Below, in pieces: positions 59,635-64,000 of a stretch of DNA of 64,000 bases. A model generated the notes under the pieces. That model did no database searches, was not told the origin of the DNA, and saw nothing but the letters and a program-made list of their open reading frames with translations. The position numbers and the translations under genes were made by a program. Every line of letters begins with the position of its first letter. Within the stretch, counting starts at the first letter, position 1. Source of the DNA: Bacteroidales bacterium UBA3808 (GTDB lineage Bacteria > Bacteroidota > Bacteroidia > Bacteroidales > Paludibacteraceae); the NCBI GenBank assembly GCA_002369075.1, contig DFEG01000009.1:1-64000 (forward strand). Reading direction: 5' to 3'.

Positions 59635-60933
59635 ATGAAAAAGGCACTTCTTTTCTGTTTTCTGACGGTTCTGCTGCCTGTGGCAGCAATGCCCCATTAC
59701 GAGCTGGCTTACCGCTTTGGCGGGTCGGCTTCGGTCATGATGCCGGACGGAAAGGTGGACCAATGGATCCAACGGCCTGTCGTGGGCGGTCAGTTCGCCG
59801 TAGAGTTTCTGCCCACCGGCAGGTGGCATTGTTTGCAGCAGTGGAACAACGCCTCCATCGGCGTCGGTGCAGCTTATCTCAACCTCGGCAATGACCGTTA
59901 TTTAGGTTCGGCGATTGCAGCCTACGGTTACATGAACCAACCGTTCTACAACGGGAGGCATTTCCGTATCGGTGTGCGCCCGACAGTCGGACTCGCGGCG
60001 GTGACGAAGACCTACCGGAACACACTGCCGGAAGGTGTAGTGCCCTACTCCGCCGCACGCGGGAGTGACGGCAAACTGATTGCCAACTGGTCCGTCGGAT
60101 CCATCCTCAACGCCTATTTGGCAATGGAACTGTACATGGATTTCCCGATCAAGGACGGCTGGGAGATCACCCTCAACGGCGGCTGGAGGCATATCAGCAA
60201 CGGCTCGTTCATGCACCCGAATGCCGGATACAACATGTTCGGCGGTGAACTCGGAGTGCGGTACCATCCGGAGGCAAAACAATACGAAAAACCCGATCCC
60301 GACGTGCCACGCAAGCTGTACGACGGCGTGGACAAACCCTGGGCGGTGGAGATCAGCGCTTCGGGCTTTGCCAAACAGAACTACTATGCGGACAACAAAG
60401 ACGGGCACCGTTTCTACGGCGTGGCGACCCTCAAAGCCGCAGCCTATTGGGTACCCGTGTCTATCTTCCGTCTCGGAGCCGGCATAGACGCCTTCTACGA
60501 CGGCTATTACGGAGCCGTGAGCAGCGCTTTTGCGGCGCAGAACCCGGGAGCGGCGGTCACCTATTTCGGTAAGACCTATCTGAAAGAAAGCAAGGTAGCC
60601 AACTGTTTCCGCGCCGGCATCAGTCTCCAGCCCGAGTTCATTATCGGACGGCTTACGGCGGGTATTCATGTCGGGTTCTACGTCTATGACCCGATCAAGA
60701 ACCTGGAACCGTACGCCGAAGCAAAAGCGGCTGACGAAGCCGGTCAACCGCTCAACAGAGGAATCTTCTATTCCTACGATTTTTCAAAAGCCAGCAATTA
60801 CCAGGACGGCTGGTGCTACATGCAGTTTGTGCTGAAATACCATGTGCTGGATCACCTCTTCGTACAGCTCGGTCTCAAGACCCACGGCGTGCGTGCCGAG
60901 TTCATCGACTGCGGCGTCGGTGTGGCTTTCTAA
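59635..60933 (+). CDS. Acyloxyacyl hydrolase / PagL-like lipid A deacylase
   Basis: Outer-membrane protein, 432 residues. Signal peptide MKKALLFCFLTVLLPVAAM. The barrel contains GGWRHISNGSFMHPNAGYNM followed by FGGELGVRY, matching the PagL pattern HxSNG...PNxGxN with the catalytic His and Ser. A second, long barrel part follows (ISASGFAKQNYY ... FVQLGLKTHGVRAEFIDCGV). Bacteroidetes members of this family are about 350-430 residues, longer than PagL of Gram-negative proteobacteria. Deacylation of lipid A is inferred. Ends convergently with the next gene, 19 nt apart. Confidence 0.72.
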   Translation: MKKALLFCFLTVLLPVAAMPHYELAYRFGGSASVMMPDGKVDQWIQRPVVGGQFAVEFLPTGRWHCLQQWNNASIGVGAAYLNLGNDRYLGSAIAAYGYMNQPFYNGRHFRIGVRPTVGLAAVTKTYRNTLPEGVVPYSAARGSDGKLIANWSVGSILNAYLAMELYMDFPIKDGWEITLNGGWRHISNGSFMHPNAGYNMFGGELGVRYHPEAKQYEKPDPDVPRKLYDGVDKPWAVEISASGFAKQNYYADNKDGHRFYGVATLKAAAYWVPVSIFRLGAGIDAFYDGYYGAVSSAFAAQNPGAAVTYFGKTYLKESKVANCFRAGISLQPEFIIGRLTAGIHVGFYVYDPIKNLEPYAEAKAADEAGQPLNRGIFYSYDFSKASNYQDGWCYMQFVLKYHVLDHLFVQLGLKTHGVRAEFIDCGVGVAF

Positions 60934-60953
60934 AATGAATACTCTTTCATTTT
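60932..60953. terminator. Short AT-rich hairpin between convergent genes
   Basis: AAAATGAA-6nt-TTCATTTT, an 8-bp stem overlapping both stop codons. Weak; no GC pairs beyond two, so a terminator role is only possible. Confidence 0.35.
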
Positions 60954-62068
60954 CATCTTATCAGCCTGTCTTCGATCAGATACACATGCTCGATGGGTAT
61001 TCCGTGATCCACGAGTTGCTTTCTGTCCGGCCGGAAAAGCGAGAAGAACTCCTTGGACGTGCCACACAGCTGACGCGCCTGACGGTAATGCTCGTACGCC
61101 ATCATTCGGTCTCCCCGCAGCAACAGGCAGTGCGCGTAATTGATATAATCCATCGGGTTGCGGGACTCGCCGCGCAGTTTCTCCACATATATTTTCTCCG
61201 CGATGTCGGGGTATTCCCACATCTGGTCCCGGTAGCCCGCCTGTATCATGTGATAAGCCAGCCTCCGCTCCCGTTCCGTCGAGCCCTCTATTAGCAGCGA
61301 GTACAGCCACGAATGAGGTATCATCGGAATGATCATCGGCAGATAGTTCTCGTCGGTGTGCCCCGGGATGATTTTCATCACCTGCTCGTTCTGGATCAGC
61401 GTGCAGAGCAGTTCAAACAGCCGGTCGCCGTTGTCCTCTTCCGTCACCGCATTCACGAACGCGTCCTGCAGCTGCGGGAAGAAATCGATGCGGTCGTCGT
61501 ACTGCACAATCAGCAACATGGAATACGCAGCCGAGAGTCCGGCAGCCATGTCGTTCCCCGCCGTCATGCCGTCTATCATCGCCAACATGGCATCCAGTGA
61601 GAAACATCTGCGCAGGTTCTGCGACAACGCCGTTACCGCCACCGCCGCTATCTCCGTGCTCCCCTCCCTGTTCAGCAACTCATGGTACCACTCCAAATCC
61701 TCCGGTCTGAAACGCACGCAGTGGGTAAAATAATTCATCACCGAGTGTACGGAATCGCGGTTAAAGCCGTGCATGTCGGGTGACAGTCCGCGCTGTATCC
61801 GCAGGTCGGCATAGACGGCATCGACCAACTGGTACGCTTCGCCCGTGAGACGCTCCAACTCCCCCTCGGCGGCGGGGTCATCCACGTTCAGCCACTTGGT
61901 AAAGAGCTTGGTCTGCCCCTCTGACAGGTTGTTATACGCCTCCTCGTACGGATTGTTCTCACCCAACTCATTGAGCCAGGAACGCACCACAACGAGCGCC
62001 GTGTCGATCATGCACTCCGCGAGGGCACGTTCTGCTACCGATATTTGTTCTTCCAGGGTCTGAGCCAT
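60953..62068 (-). CDS. Conserved helical protein, unknown
   Basis: 371 residues from ATG 62068, no signal peptide or membrane segment. Largely alpha-helical; MDYINYAHCLLLRGDRMMAY with EHYRQARQLCG near the end resembles a TPR hairpin, and the middle (TEIAAVAVTALSQNLRRCFS; AGLSAAYSMLLIVQYDDRID) looks like HEAT-type repeats. I do not recognise a named family. The start lies in an 8-nt array that also contains the stop of the glycosyltransferase gene just upstream, so they are co-transcribed. Confidence 0.8.
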   Translation of the reverse strand: MAQTLEEQISVAERALAECMIDTALVVVRSWLNELGENNPYEEAYNNLSEGQTKLFTKWLNVDDPAAEGELERLTGEAYQLVDAVYADLRIQRGLSPDMHGFNRDSVHSVMNYFTHCVRFRPEDLEWYHELLNREGSTEIAAVAVTALSQNLRRCFSLDAMLAMIDGMTAGNDMAAGLSAAYSMLLIVQYDDRIDFFPQLQDAFVNAVTEEDNGDRLFELLCTLIQNEQVMKIIPGHTDENYLPMIIPMIPHSWLYSLLIEGSTERERRLAYHMIQAGYRDQMWEYPDIAEKIYVEKLRGESRNPMDYINYAHCLLLRGDRMMAYEHYRQARQLCGTSKEFFSLFRPDRKQLVDHGIPIEHVYLIEDRLIR

Positions 62069-62090
62069 CAAATGTCAAATCTCACATTTT
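62066..62090. repeat. 8-nt array at glycosyltransferase / unknown gene junction
   Basis: Coding strand AAATGTGA, GATTTGAC, ATTTGATG. It holds the TGA stop of the glycosyltransferase and the ATG of the next gene. Confidence 0.75.
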
Positions 62091-63040
62091 ATCAGGTAAT
62101 CATTCCTGCTCGGGCTGTTGCGGATCACTAACTCCGCCAGGAAACCGGCAAGGAACAGCATACAGCCCAAAATCATCATCAGTATCGCTATATGGAAATA
62201 CGGATTGACGCCCACGAGCATTGCCGGCACGCCGTGCGAGAGCGCGTACAGCTTCATCCCGCCCACCACGATCACTGCTACAAAACCGATGAAGAACATG
62301 AGACTGCCCACCAGCCCGAAGAAGTGCATCGGCTGCTTGCCGAACTTATTGAGGAACCACAGCGTCATGAGATCCAAATAGCCGTTCACGAACCGGTTGA
62401 TGCCGAACTTGGAGGTACCGAACTCCCTCTTGCGGTGCTGTACCACCTTCTCGCCGATCTTCGTGAAACCGGCGTTCTTCGCCAGATAAGGGATATACCG
62501 GTGCATCTCGCTGAACACCTCTATGTTCTTCACCACCTCCTTGCGGTACGCCTTCAAGCCGCAGTTCATGTCGTGCAGCTGAATACCCGTCACCTTGCGC
62601 GCCGTGGCGTTGAACAGCTTGGACGGCAGGTTCTTCGTCAGCTTGTTGTCGTACCGCTTCTGCTTCCAGCCGGAGACGAGGTCGTACCCCTCCTCCGTGA
62701 TCATCCGGTACAGTTCGGGGATCTCGTCCGGGCTGTCCTGCAGGTCGGCATCCATGGTGATCACCACATCGCCCTGCGCCGCCTTGAACCCGCAATACAA
62801 CGCCGCGCTCTTGCCGTAGTTCCTGCGGAAACAGATGCCGTGAACGGGAGAACTTTTCGCCTCTCGCCCTTCGCCTTTCAACTCTTCTATCACCTTCCAC
62901 GACTCGTCCGTCGAGCCGTCATTGACGAAGATGACCTCGTAGGAAAACTTGTTTTCCTTCATCACACGCGCTATCCATTCATACAGTTTGGGCAGCGACT
63001 CCGCCTCGTTATAAAGCGGTACTATTACTGATATATCCAT
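62075..63040 (-). CDS. Family 2 glycosyltransferase, DPM1/ArnC-GtrB type
   Basis: Transfers a sugar to a polyprenyl phosphate at the inner membrane (inferred from family). GT-A domain: ISVIVPLYNEAESLPKLYEW, FVNDGSTDESW, ITMDADLQDSPDEIPELY (DxD region), and SGWKQKRYDNKLTKNLPSKL. Two C-terminal membrane helices (GLVGSLMFFIGFVAVIVVGG; FHIAILMMILGCMLFLAGFL) follow. ATG 63040 follows the promoter by 19 nt. The loop LKGEGREAKSSP is coded by a CGCCTCT/CGCCTTT-type 7-nt array (62855-62880), apparently an insertion before GICFRRNYGKSAAL. Confidence 0.93.
   Translation of the reverse strand: MDISVIVPLYNEAESLPKLYEWIARVMKENKFSYEVIFVNDGSTDESWKVIEELKGEGREAKSSPVHGICFRRNYGKSAALYCGFKAAQGDVVITMDADLQDSPDEIPELYRMITEEGYDLVSGWKQKRYDNKLTKNLPSKLFNATARKVTGIQLHDMNCGLKAYRKEVVKNIEVFSEMHRYIPYLAKNAGFTKIGEKVVQHRKREFGTSKFGINRFVNGYLDLMTLWFLNKFGKQPMHFFGLVGSLMFFIGFVAVIVVGGMKLYALSHGVPAMLVGVNPYFHIAILMMILGCMLFLAGFLAELVIRNSPSRNDYLIKCEI
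62855..62880. repeat. In-frame 7-nt array in glycosyltransferase
   Basis: TTCGCCT, CTCGCCC, TTCGCCT, TTCAAC on the plus strand, read on the minus strand as LKGEGREAK. It is the same word family as in aroQ (AKGERLEAKG). Confidence 0.75.
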
Positions 63041-63059
63041 GTTCTTCCGAATTAGCGTG

Positions 63060-63090
63060 CAAAGATACAAAAAAAAAATAACATACGCAA
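63060..63090 (-). promoter_or_regulatory. Promoter of glycosyltransferase gene
   Basis: Minus-strand TTG (63090-63088), N20 beginning CGTATGTTA with a T-run, TATCTTTG (63067-63060). Confidence 0.85.
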
Positions 63091-63125
63091 GTGCGCACGC
63101 ATTTTTTACCCAAAAGAGTGCTTTT

Positions 63126-63160
63126 TATTTCATTTTTCATTTTTCATTTTTCATTTTTAA
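63126..63160. repeat. TTTCATT array before hairpin block copy 2
   Basis: Four to five 7-nt units TTTTTCA. It occupies the -33 region of the promoter at 63171. Confidence 0.85.
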
Positions 63161-63170
63161 CTATTTTTTG

Positions 63171-63178
63171 TACCTTTG
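63171..63178 (+). promoter_or_regulatory. -7 box before small hairpin transcript
   Basis: TACCTTTG followed by GCAGCG. The expected -33 TTG is replaced by the TTTCATT array. A transcript from here would end at the hairpin at 63241, about 55-60 nt long. Confidence 0.6.
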
Positions 63179-63184
63179 CAGCGT

Positions 63185-63241
63185 AAAAAAGCGGTGACAT
63201 ATTTTATATACAGAGTTTCGGAGACGAGGCTCTGTTTTTTT
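63185..63241 (+). ncRNA. Possible small RNA ending in GNRA hairpin
   Basis: Between the -7 box at 63171-63178 and the hairpin plus T-run (stem 63211-63234, seven T to 63241) no start codon leads to a real protein. The hairpin part is conserved with copy 1 at 40730, while the 5' part is not. Could be a small RNA or only a leftover terminator. Confidence 0.4.
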
Positions 63242-63345
63242 GTGCCTGCTTTTCAGCCCGTTGATATATCAAACTTTGTAAAAATCAAAAATACTACCTT
63301 ATATACTTGCGTATTTCAGAAAAAAGTTGTAATTTTGCAAGCCAA
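63206..63345 (+). repeat. Hairpin-promoter block, copy 2
   Basis: Near-identical to 40725-40863: hairpin CAGAGTTTCG-GAGA-CGAGGCTCTG with T-run, the GTGCCTGCTTTT segment, and a TTG-N20-TAnnTTTG promoter. Confidence 0.88.
63307..63337 (+). promoter_or_regulatory. Promoter of WYL regulator
   Basis: TTG 63307-63309, N20 beginning CGTATTTCAG with an A-run, TAATTTTG 63330-63337. ATG 21 nt downstream. Confidence 0.85.
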
Positions 63346-63357
63346 AAGAAAAACACG

Positions 63358-64000
63358 ATGCCTGTAACCAAACAGAAACTCATACGCCATTATGCACTGG
63401 ACCGCTGTTTGAGAAATCAAACACGGCGCTACTATATTGAGGATTTGCTGGCAGAATGCAATAAGGCTTTGGAGGCCGTTGATTGCCTGCCCATCAGTTT
63501 GCGGACGATCAAAAATGACATAAATGAGTTTGAAACCCTGTACAATACGGTTATTGCTCATCTTCCCGATAGCCATGGTCGCATTTATTATCGTTATGAA
63601 GATCCGCAGTTTAGCCTGCAAAAGTCGCTTCTGTCAGATGAGGAGGTTGCCAAACTGAAAGACGCGCTTTTGATGCTTAGCCGTTTCAAAGGACTACCGC
63701 AGTTTGAATGGATGACAGAATTAGTGACAAAGATTGAAGCCAAACTGCATCTGGACGCGCATACCGAATCGGTTATCGGCTTTGAGGCGAACGAGTATTT
63801 GCAAGGCTTGGAATATCTCGAACCGCTATTTGATTATATCAGCAATCAGCAGACAATAGATATTACTTATCAGCCGTACGACAAGCCGAGTTTCCTGTGT
63901 ACACTCCATCCCTATTATATCAAGCAGCATAACTCGCGGTGGTTCTTGCTTGCTATGAACAACCAAACGCAGAAGATGATGCTTCTGGCGTTAGACCGAA
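63358..64000 (+). CDS. WYL-domain transcriptional regulator (runs off window)
   Basis: 214 codons visible. The N-terminal winged helix (MPVTKQKLIRHYALDRCLRN, SLRTIKNDINEF) is followed by a linker and the start of the WYL domain (TIDITYQPYDKPSFLCTLHP, YYIKQHNSRWFLLAMN). WYL regulators sense ligands or nucleic acids and often sit beside defence or mobile islands in Bacteroidales. A paralogue cut after the winged helix is at 40438. What this copy controls lies beyond the window. Confidence 0.92.
   Translation, partial: MPVTKQKLIRHYALDRCLRNQTRRYYIEDLLAECNKALEAVDCLPISLRTIKNDINEFETLYNTVIAHLPDSHGRIYYRYEDPQFSLQKSLLSDEEVAKLKDALLMLSRFKGLPQFEWMTELVTKIEAKLHLDAHTESVIGFEANEYLQGLEYLEPLFDYISNQQTIDITYQPYDKPSFLCTLHPYYIKQHNSRWFLLAMNNQTQKMMLLALDR

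Noticed and set aside
58138..59829. MurC start at 59829
   Set aside because: It would lie upstream of the murC promoter and inside the divergent gene; ATG 59550 begins the conserved Rossmann motif.

Overview
The window is a chromosomal piece of an uncultured-type Bacteroidales bacterium. Three things point there: almost every promoter has the Bacteroidetes form TTG-N20-TAnnTTTG with no Shine-Dalgarno; the gene content is typical of the group (PorT of the type IX secretion system, an outer-membrane beta-barrel receptor, DUF3078, DUF4292, RimM/U32/LepA, lipoproteins with lipoboxes); and Rho, SecA and FtsZ carry the long acidic/basic insertions usual in this phylum. No rRNA, tRNA, IS element or CRISPR array was seen.

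Region 1 (1-39.6 kb) is core genome with moderately high GC. From left to right: the N-terminal part of a RecB/AddA-like helicase-nuclease, rho, aroQ, an OMP receptor, porT, a beta-helix lipoprotein, ribF, then cdsA, an LpxL-type acyltransferase, a GT2, ftsY and aspA. A strange Ser/Arg/Tyr repeat protein follows, then ribBA, an LptF/G permease and cdd, then nadK-lgt-fmt-HD coupled by ATGA overlaps. Next come two outer-membrane proteins, secA, a lipid kinase, dut, a TPR protein, DUF4292, an EnvC-like protein, FKBP, a Rieske-like lipoprotein, a short RimM, a TrmH-type methylase, a split U32 peptidase and lepA, which ends in a clear terminator.

Region 2 (39.7-51.1 kb) is an AT-rich accessory island. 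It begins with a cluster of small hairpins and a truncated WYL regulator. A duplicated hairpin/promoter block follows, then an operon of large unknown proteins (SEL1-like, WG-repeat, membrane-SEL1). After that comes a 3.1 kb cassette (a complete MreB homologue, an unknown lipoprotein and a VWA lipoprotein) bracketed by two 83-bp direct repeats that are remnants of a gene 3' end. A small winged-helix protein with phased half-sites downstream closes the island. This is the best candidate here for an undescribed system.

Region 3 (51.2-63.1 kb) returns to core genome: an NhaD-like antiporter, a YqeY-like protein, DedA, then (minus strand) murC-ftsQ-ftsA-ftsZ and a Wzz-like membrane protein, a PagL-like lipid A deacylase, an unknown protein and a DPM/ArnC-type glycosyltransferase. 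Region 4 (63.2 kb to the end) opens a second accessory locus with a full-length WYL regulator, paralogous to the truncated one in Region 2 and preceded by the same hairpin block.

Running through the core regions is a genome-wide pattern: short tandem arrays with a 7-, 8- or 11-nt period, each locus with its own word. They lie between genes, form stop/start junctions of consecutive cistrons, build the hydrophobic cores of signal peptides, and add in-frame loops to conserved enzymes (AroQ, Fmt, MurC, lipid kinase, TrmH, GT2, helicase). One 30-nt array is identical in two unrelated genes. A second pattern is an unusually extended promoter consensus whose spacer, not only its two boxes, is conserved.
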